DNA of 64,000 nt from JANOAR01 sp031411235 (GTDB lineage: Bacteria > Verrucomicrobiota > Verrucomicrobiia > Verrucomicrobiales > Verrucomicrobiaceae), in NCBI GenBank assembly GCA_031411235.1, contig JANOAR010000242.1:7664-71663 (forward strand). Reading direction: 5' to 3'. Shown here piece after piece: positions 1 through 9,061 of this stretch. A program made the position numbers and the translations under genes. A model generated the notes under the pieces. It was not told the origin of the DNA, searched no databases, and saw only the letters and a list, made by a program, of their open reading frames with translations. Numbering within the stretch: position 1 is the stretch's first letter; every line of letters begins with the position of its first letter.

Positions 1-567
1 CGAGTAATCGCGCCCGAGCAAAGTCTTCGCCCGAGCGAGATCGCCCTGCTCCACCGCAGCCCGCACCAGCGTGCTGCTCACCACCTCGTCACCCAGCATC
101 AGCGGTGCGATGCCGATGACCTCGTAGCCCACCGCTGCTCCCACGCGAGCCAGCAGCGCGACGTCTCCGCGACGCCCCTTGCCAAATCTCCACGTCTCGC
201 CCACGAACAGACTATCCAGCCTGCCGCAGCCGACGATGATCTGTTGCACAAACGCCTCGGCCTCGGTCGTGGCGATCGTTGCATCGAAAGGATGCAGGAG
301 CACATGCGGCACGCCGAGTCGATCCAGCAGCAGGCAAAAATGCGCTGTCGAGCACAGCAGCAGAGGAGCCACCGCAGGGCGCAGCACGCGCAGCGGATGC
401 GGGTCAAATGTCATCACCACCGCTGTGCCACCCACGGCAGCAGCACGCTGCAAGGCCGCCGAGATCACACTCTGGTGCCCGCGATGAACGCCATCGAATA
501 CGCCAATGGCCAGCACGATAGGCTGCGGCAGTGCGGCAAGTTGAGCAAGAGAGGTGAGCACAGTCAT
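1..567 (-). CDS. ribF: RibF, FAD synthetase / riboflavin kinase, N-terminal part (runs off the window)
   Basis: RibF phosphorylates riboflavin to FMN and adenylylates FMN to FAD in the cytoplasm. The visible 189 codons cover the N-terminal nucleotidyltransferase (FMN adenylyltransferase) domain. Seen in the sequence: the nucleotidyl-transferase signature GVFDGVHRGHQ near residue 22, the TFDPHP motif near residue 55, GETWRFGKGRRGD near residue 122, and the domain-end motif SSTLVRAAVEQGD. The frame stays open to base 1, so the C-terminal riboflavin kinase domain lies outside the window. The ATG at 567 gives the usual short lead before the HIGH-like motif; no Shine-Dalgarno is visible. It is divergent from the DUF58 gene, with 150 bases between. 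Confidence 0.92.
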   Translation of the reverse strand, partial: MTVLTSLAQLAALPQPIVLAIGVFDGVHRGHQSVISAALQRAAAVGGTAVVMTFDPHPLRVLRPAVAPLLLCSTAHFCLLLDRLGVPHVLLHPFDATIATTEAEAFVQQIIVGCGRLDSLFVGETWRFGKGRRGDVALLARVGAAVGYEVIGIAPLMLGDEVVSSTLVRAAVEQGDLARAKTLLGRDYS

Positions 568-717
568 GGAGCAAAAAAGAAGGCCGTCGAGATAGCACCC
601 CTGCCAAGTCTTTGCATCGTGCTTTTGCAATCCTGAGCAAAAGGTAACATCACCAATCACCGCCACGTTCAGACTCCCCATTCATCGCTCATCACTCTTC
701 CTTCATCATTTCTTCCC

Positions 718-1596
718 ATGCCCGCCCTCCTCGATCCCGCAGCGCTCATGCGCATCCGCTCGCTAGAGTTGCGCGTGCGTGCCGTCGTCGAAGGACTATG
801 GCGAGGCCTGCATCGCAGCCCTTATCACGGTTTCAGCGTCGAGTTCACCGAGTATCGGCAGTATGTGAAAGGTGATGACCCGCGCTTCATCGACTGGAAG
901 GTCGCCGCGCGTACCGACCGCTATTACATCAAAAAATACGAGGACGAGACCAACCTACGTTGCCACATCCTCCTCGACCACAGCCGCAGCATGGGCTTCG
1001 GCTCAGGCAGCTACACCAAGCACGACTACGCCGCCACGCTCGCTGCCACACTCGCCTGTTTCCTCATGCAACAAGGGGATGCCGTGGGGCTCACCACCTT
1101 TGGCGAGCGCATCGACCAGCACCTGCCCGCGCGGAATCGGCCTGGCCATTTGAAACGTATGCTCACCGAACTGGAGAAGCGCCCTGTCCACACCGGCACC
1201 TCACTGCAAGGCCCGCTGCAACAGCTCACCGACCTGCTGCGCCGTCGCGGTATGGTCGTCCTCATCAGCGATCTGCTCGCCCCCGTCGAGCACTTGCAGC
1301 GCCAGCTCGGCTACCTCGCCACCCAGGGCCACGAGGTCGCGTTGTTCCACGTCATGGATCGTGCCGAGATCGACTTCACCTTCACCGATGCCGCGCAGTT
1401 CGTCGATACCGAGGGCGGCGACACGCTTTTCATCCAGCCCGCCGCCGCTCGCCCTGGCTACTTGGCCAAACTGCAAGCCCACCTGCTAGCGGTAAGGCAG
1501 ATGTGTGAAACCCACCGCGTGGACTATCGCTGGATGCCCACCGATGCCCCGCTGGACGGCGCGTTATTTGAATACCTATCGAGGAGGTCGGCTTAA
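718..1596 (+). CDS. DUF58 domain protein (von Willebrand A-like)
   Basis: This 292-residue protein belongs to the DUF58 family, which usually sits beside MoxR AAA ATPases and BatA/BatB proteins. These are thought to act in metal-dependent assembly or stress tolerance, but the biochemical role is not established. Seen: the family signature around GDDPRFIDWKVAARTDRYYIKKYEDE (quoted here only as its centre, FIDWKVAARTD, residues 58-68), then a vWA core with a DxSxS metal site (DHSRS, near residue 90). No membrane segment is visible. It is followed after only three bases by the BatA-like gene, so the two are almost certainly co-transcribed. No MoxR gene is present upstream in the window. Confidence 0.85.
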   Translation: MPALLDPAALMRIRSLELRVRAVVEGLWRGLHRSPYHGFSVEFTEYRQYVKGDDPRFIDWKVAARTDRYYIKKYEDETNLRCHILLDHSRSMGFGSGSYTKHDYAATLAATLACFLMQQGDAVGLTTFGERIDQHLPARNRPGHLKRMLTELEKRPVHTGTSLQGPLQQLTDLLRRRGMVVLISDLLAPVEHLQRQLGYLATQGHEVALFHVMDRAEIDFTFTDAAQFVDTEGGDTLFIQPAAARPGYLAKLQAHLLAVRQMCETHRVDYRWMPTDAPLDGALFEYLSRRSA

Positions 1597-1599
1597 CCC

Positions 1600-3714
1600 A
1601 TGACGTGGCTTTTCCCCTTCTTCCTCGCGGCAGGCGCAGCGATCATCGCGCCCATCCTGCTGCACCTGCGCCGCCAGCCACCACAGACGCGGGTGGACTT
1701 CTCGTCGCTGATGTTCCTCGCGGCCACGCCCATCGTCACCAGCACGCGCCGACGCTTCGAGCGCTGGCTCCTGCTGCTGCTGCGCTGCCTCGCGCTGCTG
1801 CTGCTCGCGGCCATGTTTGCCCGTCCCTTCATCGTATCGAAGGATGAAGTCGCCATTGCCCAGGGTCGCGCCATCATTGTCCTCGTGGATCGCAGCGGCT
1901 CCATGCAGCAGGGCAAACAGTGGGCCAGCGCCTGTGCCAAAGCGAGCGAGTGGATCGGAAAATTCACGCCCCAGGACTACCTCGCCGTGGGCACCGTAGA
2001 TCGAGTGCTCACGCGTAGGCTCGACTTCGAGGAACTGGAAAAAAAGAGCAAGGCCGAGCGACAAGACCTCACCAGCACCGACCTTGAAGCCACCGGATGT
2101 AGCTACGATGCCACACACCTCGACGCCGCCCTGCGCGAAGCCGTCTCCTGGCTCGCCGAGGCCAACGTAGGCAGCGGCAAAGTCCCCGCCGAGAAGCGCA
2201 TCATCCTCATCAGCGATCTCCAAGAAGGGGCGCACCTCGATGCCCTGCGTGGCTTTGCTTGGCCGGACGATGTTACATTAACCTGCGACCTCGTGAAGCC
2301 TGCTAACGTGGACAACCTTTCGATAAGCCTCGTCGCCGCCGAGGAAGATACCCCTTCCTCGACAGCCGCTGCTGCCACTCTCGCCAGCAAAGCAGCGCCG
2401 CCCACCAACCTACTACGCCTCCGCCTCGCCAACGCTCGCGATGCCAAGGCTGATGCCTTCGCGCTTCGCTGGAACCTAGAAGGCACAACTCCCATCGCCA
2501 GCGGCCAACTCCCCGCTGGAGCCACCCGCGTGCTGCGCCTGCCACTGCCAGCAAGTGCCACCACGCCTCCCGTTCTGGAACTCAGTGGCGATAGCTGGGA
2601 CTTCGACAACCGCGTCTATATGGCCCCGCCACAGCCCCGCAAAGTCAGCGTCGTCTGCCTCACCTCGCGCGCGGAAACCACTGATGCTGCCACGCCACTT
2701 TTTTACCTCTCGCGAGCTTTGCAGCCTTCGCCGCACTTCCTGCCGACGCTCTCACCCCTGGGCACTGAGGCTAGCCAAACGGATGTTTTAAAGACTGCTC
2801 AATGGCTCGTCCTAACCGCCGACTACGCCAACACCAAAGGCCTCGCCGACGCCACCGCATGGATCGAGCAGGGTGGCCAAGCGCTGTGTTCGGTGGGCGA
2901 AAATTTCAACGCAACAAGCCTCACGCAACTCCTCGGCCACGACCTCAAACTTACCGAAGCCGAGGTGAAAAACTTTGCCCTGCTTGCCGATTTTAACGTT
3001 CAGCATCCCGTGCTGCGCCCCTTTCAGGACGCACGTCTGCGAGACTTCAGCAAGATCCATGTGTGGCACTATCGACGGCTAGCAAGCGCGGCTGAAAAGC
3101 TTATCCCCGGAGCCGAAGTCATCGCCCGCTTCGACAACGGCGATCCCGCCTGGCTGGCCATCCCCAGGGGCAAAGGCCGCATCGTCCTAATGCTGCATGG
3201 CTGGCATCCACGCGATAGCCAACTCGCGCTGTCGTCGCGCTTCGTGCCACTGCTCTACGGCCTGCTCGCCGAGGCAGGCATCGCCCTGGATGAGCCCGTG
3301 CAATTCGTCGTCGGCGATGTGCTCCCTGTGCCGAGCGAAGGCGAAGTCACCATCACCCCGCCAAAGGGTGACGTGCAGACGATCAAAACGCAGGAACCCC
3401 ATCCACTGATGCTCGCCAAGCAGCCCGGCTTTTACAAGATCACCAGCGCTGGCACCCGACGAATCATCGCCGTGAATTTGCCCCCCGAGGAGAGCCGCAT
3501 CACGCCGATGGATGTCGGCAAACTGACTGCCCTGGGCGTGAGGTTGCACACCGAATCCAGTGCTAATATAGCCCTCGTGACGCAGGACAAACAACGCCTC
3601 GCCAATGAAGTTTTGGAAGACCAGCAGCAGTACTGGCTCATCGCCTTGGCCTTGCTGCTCTGGGTGCTCGGCATCGAAACATGGCTGGCGGGTAGAAGAC
3701 CGAGAACCGCGTAA
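1600..3714 (+). CDS. BatA-domain membrane protein with vWA region
   Basis: A 704-residue membrane protein. The N-terminus matches the BatA/aerotolerance-type domain: a first membrane segment (residues 2-20), the LLHLRRQPP turn, then a second membrane segment (about 47-68, RWLLLLLRCLALLLLAAMF). A vWA domain follows with a DRSGSM metal motif near residue 98. The centre is a long extracytoplasmic region with a glutamine-amidotransferase-like stretch, and one last membrane helix lies near residues 672-692. A GAGGAGG sequence 12 bases before the ATG is one of the better ribosome-binding sites in this window. It is tightly linked to the DUF58 gene. The family is widespread in Planctomycetes and Verrucomicrobia; its function is unknown. 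Confidence 0.85.
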   Translation: MTWLFPFFLAAGAAIIAPILLHLRRQPPQTRVDFSSLMFLAATPIVTSTRRRFERWLLLLLRCLALLLLAAMFARPFIVSKDEVAIAQGRAIIVLVDRSGSMQQGKQWASACAKASEWIGKFTPQDYLAVGTVDRVLTRRLDFEELEKKSKAERQDLTSTDLEATGCSYDATHLDAALREAVSWLAEANVGSGKVPAEKRIILISDLQEGAHLDALRGFAWPDDVTLTCDLVKPANVDNLSISLVAAEEDTPSSTAAAATLASKAAPPTNLLRLRLANARDAKADAFALRWNLEGTTPIASGQLPAGATRVLRLPLPASATTPPVLELSGDSWDFDNRVYMAPPQPRKVSVVCLTSRAETTDAATPLFYLSRALQPSPHFLPTLSPLGTEASQTDVLKTAQWLVLTADYANTKGLADATAWIEQGGQALCSVGENFNATSLTQLLGHDLKLTEAEVKNFALLADFNVQHPVLRPFQDARLRDFSKIHVWHYRRLASAAEKLIPGAEVIARFDNGDPAWLAIPRGKGRIVLMLHGWHPRDSQLALSSRFVPLLYGLLAEAGIALDEPVQFVVGDVLPVPSEGEVTITPPKGDVQTIKTQEPHPLMLAKQPGFYKITSAGTRRIIAVNLPPEESRITPMDVGKLTALGVRLHTESSANIALVTQDKQRLANEVLEDQQQYWLIALALLLWVLGIETWLAGRRPRTA

Positions 3715-3724
3715 CAGATAAAGA

Positions 3725-4990
3725 CTACTTCTTCGCACTGGCCTGCGATTTCGCGGCATCCACCTTCGGCCCAGCCATAGCGGCGGGATCGGGGATGCCA
3801 TCCACGGTGGCATTGACCTTGGCTCCATCGGCAGGGAATGGGATGGGCGTGAGGCAGAGGATGTCTTTGCTCTTGGGGCCTTTAGGTAGATCGGCGGCGA
3901 GGATGACCGTTTTTTCATCGGCGGTAAGCGGCTCCACATTCATGCGCCGCAGCGTACGCGGCGAGTCGCTGGAGATGAGGATAATCTCATTGCCCGCACG
4001 CACGGCACTGCGTGGGATGATGAAGATATTCTGCAAGTCCTCGCCTGCGATCTCTGCCTCCACGAATTGGCCAATCTTCAAGGGTGGCGAGCCATCGGCA
4101 TGTTTGCCAAAGGGATCATTCACTTGACCCACGGCCATGACCTGCCGCGTCTCGCTATCAATGGCGCTCTCGACGCGCACGATGCGACCTTCCCACCGCG
4201 CTTGTTTGCCATTCACTCTGGCCTTCAGCACGACCTTTGGCGAGGCCTCCGGGGGGGCTGTGCCAACAGCTCCACGATAGTGCTCGGGGAGCTGGAGAAA
4301 CCTTGTTTCGCGCTCGGGCAGAGGCAGGCGAATCTCGACATAATCCACGGCAAAAATCCGCCCCAGCACGGTGCCCTGGCTGACGAGTTGGCCCACATCG
4401 ACACCTTGCTCCAGCACTTGGCCCGCATAGGGCGCACGCACGACGGTGCGCTCCAGATCGCGTTTTGACTTCAACACCTGGGCCTGCGCAGAGGCCACAT
4501 CGGCGCGAGCCTTGGCAAGCTGTGGCGTGCGCAAAACCAGAGCGCTGGGTTTGCCTTCGCGGCCCAGGGATGCCCAGTTTTCCAGGGCTTGCTCAGCCTT
4601 CGCCTGCTCCTCAGCCAGCATCGACTCGGCCTGGGCTTGGGTGGCTTGGGCGATGACCACTGCGGTCTCGTAGTCCACCGGGTCTAGCTTCATCAGCACC
4701 TCGTCCTTTTCAAAAAACCCACCGGGGCGAAACGAGGCACTGACTTCGATCACCTTCGCTGCAACCTCGGGTAGCAAAGTACTACGCGTGCGCGGCTGCA
4801 CCGCCCCCTGCGAGCGCACCTGCACGGGAAAGGTGGTCGGCTTTAAAGTCATGCCCTCGACGCTGACCAAGGTCGGCGGCATTTCCTGCACCTTTGTCTC
4901 CGGCTGGTTGTAATACAGCCACAGCGCACCGCCCACGCATCCACTGAGGATGATGACGGGCAAGAGGAGGCGTAGGGTTTTGCTAAGCAT
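3725..4990 (-). CDS. RND/HlyD-type periplasmic adaptor (orphan)
   Basis: A membrane fusion protein of 421 residues, the periplasmic link of a tripartite efflux pump. Seen: an N-terminal hydrophobic anchor (residues 6-26) containing LSGC, which could be a lipobox as in AcrA; a biotinyl-lipoyl-like half (VIEVSASFRPGGFFEKDEVL near residue 82); an alanine/glutamate-rich coiled-coil hairpin (about 110-180); the second lipoyl half (VVRAPYAGQVLEQGVDVGQLV is its centre); then the beta-barrel. The C-terminus is lysine/alanine-rich. No permease or outer-membrane channel adjoins it: uvrB lies upstream and a BatA gene converges from downstream. It may serve a pump encoded elsewhere, such as the RND permease near 53 kb, which has its own adaptor. 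Confidence 0.85.
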   Translation of the reverse strand: MLSKTLRLLLPVIILSGCVGGALWLYYNQPETKVQEMPPTLVSVEGMTLKPTTFPVQVRSQGAVQPRTRSTLLPEVAAKVIEVSASFRPGGFFEKDEVLMKLDPVDYETAVVIAQATQAQAESMLAEEQAKAEQALENWASLGREGKPSALVLRTPQLAKARADVASAQAQVLKSKRDLERTVVRAPYAGQVLEQGVDVGQLVSQGTVLGRIFAVDYVEIRLPLPERETRFLQLPEHYRGAVGTAPPEASPKVVLKARVNGKQARWEGRIVRVESAIDSETRQVMAVGQVNDPFGKHADGSPPLKIGQFVEAEIAGEDLQNIFIIPRSAVRAGNEIILISSDSPRTLRRMNVEPLTADEKTVILAADLPKGPKSKDILCLTPIPFPADGAKVNATVDGIPDPAAMAGPKVDAAKSQASAKK

Positions 4991-5069
4991 GAGAACAAGT
5001 CGGTGAGGGAGCTAACGTGGCTCAAAGCCTTGGAGTTGCGAGCAATTTGGCTCAACTAAAGCACTGGCC

Positions 5070-7301
5070 TCACTTCTTCGCCCGCTGCTTGCGCTTATCG
5101 GCCTTCAGCTTCTCGCGGTAGTCCACCTTGGTCTGCGGCAGACGCCCATCTTCGCCCATACCCGCCTGTTTTTTCAACTCGCGGAGCTGATCGCGCAGCA
5201 GGGCTGCACGCTCGTATTCGAGCTTCTGCGCGGCTTCCACCATCTCCTGCTCCAGCTCGCGGATGACCTCCTGCACGGATACGTCGCGGCCTGTTTCATT
5301 GACTACGTTGCGCTGTCCTGGCTCGCTGTAGCCTATCGCGTGCAGGCTCTCCTGCACGGGGCGAACGACGGTGCGCGGGGTGATGCCGTGCTTGGTGTTA
5401 TACGCGACCTGGATACTGCGACGGCGCTCGGAAATGCCAACGAGTGCGCTGATGCTATCGGTCATGATGTCGGCAAAAAGAACGGCCTCGCCACGCACAT
5501 GGCGCGCGGCGCGGCCACAGGTCTGGATGAGCGAGGTCTGGCTGCGCAGGAAGCCTTCTTTGTCCGCATCGAGAATGCAGACGAGGCTGACCTCGGGCAA
5601 ATCCAAGCCTTCGCGCAATAGATTGATGCCGATGAGGATGTCGCAATCCCCCGCGCGCAGCCCGCGCAGAATCTCCACGCGCTCGATGGCGTCGATGTCG
5701 CTGTGCAGGTAGCGCACGCGGAAGTTGAGGTTGCGCAGGTAATCCGCGAGGTCTTCGGCGGTGCGCTTGGTCAGAGTGGTAACGAGCACACGCTCGCCGC
5801 GCTCGATGCGTTGGCGGCAGAGTTCCATGGTCTCGTCGATCTGTCCCGTCAGCGGCTTGATGGTGATGACCGGATCAAGCAAGCCGGTGGGGCGGATGAT
5901 TTGCTCGACGATGAGGGACTTGCCCTTGGTGGTGACATCGAATTTTTCCACGGGCTCGTCGGTGCCGGAGATGCGGACGAGGGCGGGTGTAGTAGATTGG
6001 GGATGGGGTAGGGTTGAGGGTAGTGATGCAGCCGTCCCATTCACCTCCGGCTTCTCGTTCTTGTGCGCGATGTAGCCCGTGTTGCCCACGAAGCTGTTCT
6101 CGAACTCAAACTTCGCGGGCGTGGCGCTGACGTAGAGCGCCTGGTCGATGTGCCGCATGAACTCGGCAAAGCGCAGCGGTCGGTTGTCCAGCGCGCTCGG
6201 CAGGCGGAAGCCATGCTCCACCAACACGGTTTTGCGCGATTTATCGCCCTCGTACATGCCGCCGATCTGCGGAATCGTGACGTGGCTCTCATCCACGATG
6301 AAAAGGAAGTCATCGGGGAAGAAGTCGAGCAGCGTCCCTGGCGTTGAGCCGGGCGGACGCGCCGTCATGTGGCGACTATAGTTCTCGATGCCTTGGCAGA
6401 AGCCCATCTCCTGCATCATCTCGATGTCATACTCGGTGCGCATTTGCAGGCGCTGCGCCTCCAGCAGCTTGCCCTCTTTTTGAAACCACGCGACGCGCTC
6501 CTGCATCTCCGCGCGGATGGCGATGATGGCTTTGCGCATCTTGTCCATCGGCGTGACGAACTGCTTCGCCGGGTACAGCATGTAGGCCTCCAGCGTGCCC
6601 GTGACGGTGCCCGTGAGCACGTCGATGACGCTGATGCGCTCGATCTCATCGCCGAAGAACTCCACGCGAATCGCCTCGCTGTCCATGTAGGCCGGCACCA
6701 CCTCCACGACATCGCCGCGAGCGCGAAAGCGCCCACGCATGAGCTGGATGTCGTTGCGCTCGTAGAGCATGTCGATCATGCGCGTGAGGAAGGTCTCGCG
6801 TGACATCTGCGCGCCTACTTTGAGCGGCAGCATCATGCCTTCATAATCCTCGGGCGAACCCAGGCCATAGATGCACGATACGCTGGCGATCACGATCACA
6901 TCGGGCCGCGTCAGCAGCGCGCCCATTGTCGAGAGGCGCAGGCGCTCGATCTCGTCATTCACCGCGCTGTCCTTTTCGATAAACGTGTCCGTGCGGGCGA
7001 TGTAGGCCTCGGGCTGGTAGAAGTCGAAGTAGCTGACGAAGTACTCCACCGCGTTGTGCGGGAAGAAGTTCTTGAACTCCGAGTAGAGCTGCGCCGCGAG
7101 CGTCTTGTTGTGGCTCATGATCAGCGTCGGCTTGCCCGTCTGCGCGATCACATTGGCCATCGTGAACGTCTTCCCCGAGCCCGTGACACCGAGCAGCGTT
7201 TGATGCTTGTTGCCCGCCGCGACCGACTTCACCAGCTTGCCGATGGCTTGGGCCTGATCGCCCTGGGGAGAGTAGTCGCTGACGAGCTGGAAAAGAGACA
7301 T
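5070..7301 (-). CDS. uvrB: UvrB, excinuclease ABC subunit B
   Basis: UvrB is the damage-recognition helicase-like subunit of nucleotide excision repair; it receives DNA from UvrA and recruits UvrC. Seen: Walker A GVTGSGKT (residues 38-45), the beta-hairpin region YFDFYQPEAY (91-100) with FIEKDSAVNDEIERLR, the DESH box (337-340), SATP (392-395), the IIRPTGLLDP start of the second helicase half, and a C-terminal UVR domain (EVIRELEQEMVEAAQKLEYE is its core). The start at 7301 gives MSLFQL, the usual family beginning; an ATG at 7313 would add four residues. About 57 residues are inserted between SATP and IIRPTG compared with Escherichia coli UvrB. The gene is divergent from yaeQ across 59 bases. 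Confidence 0.97.
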   Translation of the reverse strand: MSLFQLVSDYSPQGDQAQAIGKLVKSVAAGNKHQTLLGVTGSGKTFTMANVIAQTGKPTLIMSHNKTLAAQLYSEFKNFFPHNAVEYFVSYFDFYQPEAYIARTDTFIEKDSAVNDEIERLRLSTMGALLTRPDVIVIASVSCIYGLGSPEDYEGMMLPLKVGAQMSRETFLTRMIDMLYERNDIQLMRGRFRARGDVVEVVPAYMDSEAIRVEFFGDEIERISVIDVLTGTVTGTLEAYMLYPAKQFVTPMDKMRKAIIAIRAEMQERVAWFQKEGKLLEAQRLQMRTEYDIEMMQEMGFCQGIENYSRHMTARPPGSTPGTLLDFFPDDFLFIVDESHVTIPQIGGMYEGDKSRKTVLVEHGFRLPSALDNRPLRFAEFMRHIDQALYVSATPAKFEFENSFVGNTGYIAHKNEKPEVNGTAASLPSTLPHPQSTTPALVRISGTDEPVEKFDVTTKGKSLIVEQIIRPTGLLDPVITIKPLTGQIDETMELCRQRIERGERVLVTTLTKRTAEDLADYLRNLNFRVRYLHSDIDAIERVEILRGLRAGDCDILIGINLLREGLDLPEVSLVCILDADKEGFLRSQTSLIQTCGRAARHVRGEAVLFADIMTDSISALVGISERRRSIQVAYNTKHGITPRTVVRPVQESLHAIGYSEPGQRNVVNETGRDVSVQEVIRELEQEMVEAAQKLEYERAALLRDQLRELKKQAGMGEDGRLPQTKVDYREKLKADKRKQRAKK

Positions 7302-7360
7302 GGGGGCTCGCATGATGGCGCTCGATGAGCGAGGATCAAGCCTCCCTCTACTTCAACATC

Positions 7361-7918
7361 ATGGCCCTCAAGGCAATCATCCACAAAGCCAGCGTTCAGT
7401 TCTCCGATCTCGACCGCAACATTTACAGCGATCACAACCTCACCCTCGCGAGGCATCCCTCCGAGACCGACGAGCGAATGATGATCCGGCTGCTTGCCTA
7501 TGCCCTGAACGCCCCCACCAACAACGACCTCGGCACACTGGAGTTCGGCAAGGACTTGTGGGATGTCGATGAGCCCTGCCTCTGGCAAAAGGATCTCACT
7601 GGCCTCATCGAGCACTGGATCGACATCGGCCAGCCCGACGAAAAGCGCCTCCTGCGCGCCTGTGGTCGGGCCAAGCGCGTCACGGTTTACAGCTTCAGTG
7701 GTGCAACCACGAGCTGGTGGGGCAGCGCCGCGAGCAAACTATCGCGAGCCAGCAATCTCACCGTCTGGCAAATCCCCGCCGAACAAAGCCAGCAGCTCGG
7801 TGCCCTTGCGCAGCGCTCCATGATTGTCCAGATAACACTGCAAGATGGTGCCTTGTGGGTCAGCGAGGGAACGCAGTCGGTGGAGATCACGCCGACGTGT
7901 TTGTTTGGTGATTTCTAG
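7361..7918 (+). CDS. yaeQ: YaeQ family protein
   Basis: A 185-residue YaeQ homologue. The family has a restriction-endonuclease-like (PD-(D/E)xK) fold and no firmly assigned reaction; the E. coli member was first noted as a high-copy suppressor in rfaH-related work. Seen: the characteristic opening MALKAIIHKASVQFSDLDRN (first 20 residues), LTLARHPSETDERMM (23-37), the DDEP-like VDEPCLWQKD, DIGQPDEKRLLRACGRA and the end motif ALWVSEG. An upstream ATG at 7325 exists, but the family start at MALKA decides for 7361. The length fits the family (about 180). There is no operon partner. Confidence 0.9.
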   Translation: MALKAIIHKASVQFSDLDRNIYSDHNLTLARHPSETDERMMIRLLAYALNAPTNNDLGTLEFGKDLWDVDEPCLWQKDLTGLIEHWIDIGQPDEKRLLRACGRAKRVTVYSFSGATTSWWGSAASKLSRASNLTVWQIPAEQSQQLGALAQRSMIVQITLQDGALWVSEGTQSVEITPTCLFGDF

Positions 7919-8708
7919 AGCAAAGCTCCACAAACCTTGGGAAAGATAGGCAGAGAGAGCCTCTGAGCTTCGCTAGTGGACTGCGTCTGGGGCTTTGAGG
8001 CTGTGGAGGGGAAAGTAAAAATATGGGCCTAACAACAGCGGCGCTAAAGCGCTGAGTTTTACCCACAAATATTTTGAGGTTTGCGACCGCTATCGGCTAA
8101 CCAGCTTGCTGGCGTGTGGGGTCGAGAGGCTTCATTTTTACACTGAGCTTCGCCTTCGCTGCAGCGGTTTGGCGTGGGGCCGTTCGCGCCTGCAAGCAGG
8201 CTTGGGGCAAAGCGGTTGCAGTCCGGGGGCTTGCGCCCGTATGGCGCAGCGTGGCACGCCCATGAGCGAGATCGGCCCATCGCCGATGCTTACCTTCCAT
8301 CGAGCGCCATTCGCGACGAAGAGGCTAGCTTGCCACGGAAGGTCTGTCGAGCCTTTCGCCAACTGTGGCAAATAGAGGGCTATTGAGATGTGTGCCAGAG
8401 TTCCCACATCACTGGACAGACACGAAGGGCACTTCATTAGCGATGGCTATCGTTTCAATAGCGAGGTCGGAACGGCTAAAACCTGGACTCCAACGTGGCC
8501 AACGGAAAGCCTTGGATCGAACGGCCCAGAAGCTTGCTCTGGGTGAGTTGGAGTTCAGGCTTTAGCCGCTCTGGGACGCTGTCTTTTGCCCGAAGTGACG
8601 CGAACCACTGGCTTATTTATGTGCCCTACTGAACAGACACACATGACCCAAACGGCATGTTGCGGACACCGCCACCGTTCGATTAGTCTCGCAGCCTTCA
8701 CGCGCCCT
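7919..8708. other. 790-base non-coding stretch with palindromic repeats
   Basis: No open frame here has a convincing start, codon pattern or family motif; short frames exist on both strands but none is supported. Visible structure includes a 12-base palindrome cctgcaagcagg near 8191, the self-complementary cgctgcagcg near 8157, a block agcggcgctaaagcgctgag near 8036 with internal dyad symmetry, and the long imperfect inverted repeat described separately at 8473-8568. The stretch sits just before the small exported-protein fragment and the restriction-modification pair, so it may be the edge of an acquired segment; that is inference. Confidence 0.6.
8473..8568. repeat. Compound inverted repeat (REP/MITE-like)
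   Basis: Two 22-base arms at 8473-8494 and 8547-8568 are reverse complements at 20 of 22 positions (right arm gttggagttcaggctttag plus ccg). They enclose 52 bases that contain a second perfect hairpin, cccaga/tctggg, at 8525-8530 and 8538-8543. The nested dyad is in intergenic DNA. It resembles repetitive extragenic palindromes or a small non-autonomous element. Copy number in the genome cannot be seen here. Confidence 0.6.
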
Positions 8709-8990
8709 ATGAAAATTCTCTCATCCCCGGTACTTCTCGCCCTCACACTTTGCAGCCTGGGTCTCGCCACCGTCGCGCACGCGGCAGTGGTCACAGCCAC
8801 CTACACCAGCGCCACGGATGTGCCGGTCACGGCGGCGGGCTATACGGCCAGCGGGAACACCGTGGACTTCACCCTGAGCTACGCCCCCGTCACGGGCACC
8901 GCCTTGACCGTGGTGAACAACACCAGCCGGAACATCATCAGCGGCACCTTCGGCAATCTGGCGCAGGGCCTGGCTGTGGCGCTGAAATAG
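8709..8990 (+). CDS. Small exported protein, possibly a fragment of a larger surface protein
   Basis: A 93-residue frame. The ATG at 8709 opens a clear signal peptide: KILSS, then a hydrophobic core LLALTLCSLGLATVA, with a probable cut after AHA. The mature part (about 68 residues) is rich in Thr, Ala, Val and Gly and reads like one beta-strand unit of the immunoglobulin-like or bacterial surface-repeat type: TLSYAPVTGTALTVVNNTS, then ISGTFGNLAQG. Such units normally occur inside very large verrucomicrobial surface proteins. A free-standing single unit therefore suggests a remnant or a truncated copy. No PEP-CTERM or other sorting tail follows. The function is not known; an in-frame upstream start at 8586 exists but would bury the signal peptide. 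Confidence 0.5.
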   Translation: MKILSSPVLLALTLCSLGLATVAHAAVVTATYTSATDVPVTAAGYTASGNTVDFTLSYAPVTGTALTVVNNTSRNIISGTFGNLAQGLAVALK

Positions 8991-9061
8991 CGGAGGACTA
9001 AGTTGTGCTCGCTAATCGCAGCTTATCCACGAAGTGATATGGCAATAAACAAAGCCTCTGC

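Noticed and set aside
8059..8437. Several short overlapping frames of 66-99 codons on both strands
   Set aside because: No motif, no codon bias, no start context; they lie in repeat-rich non-coding DNA.
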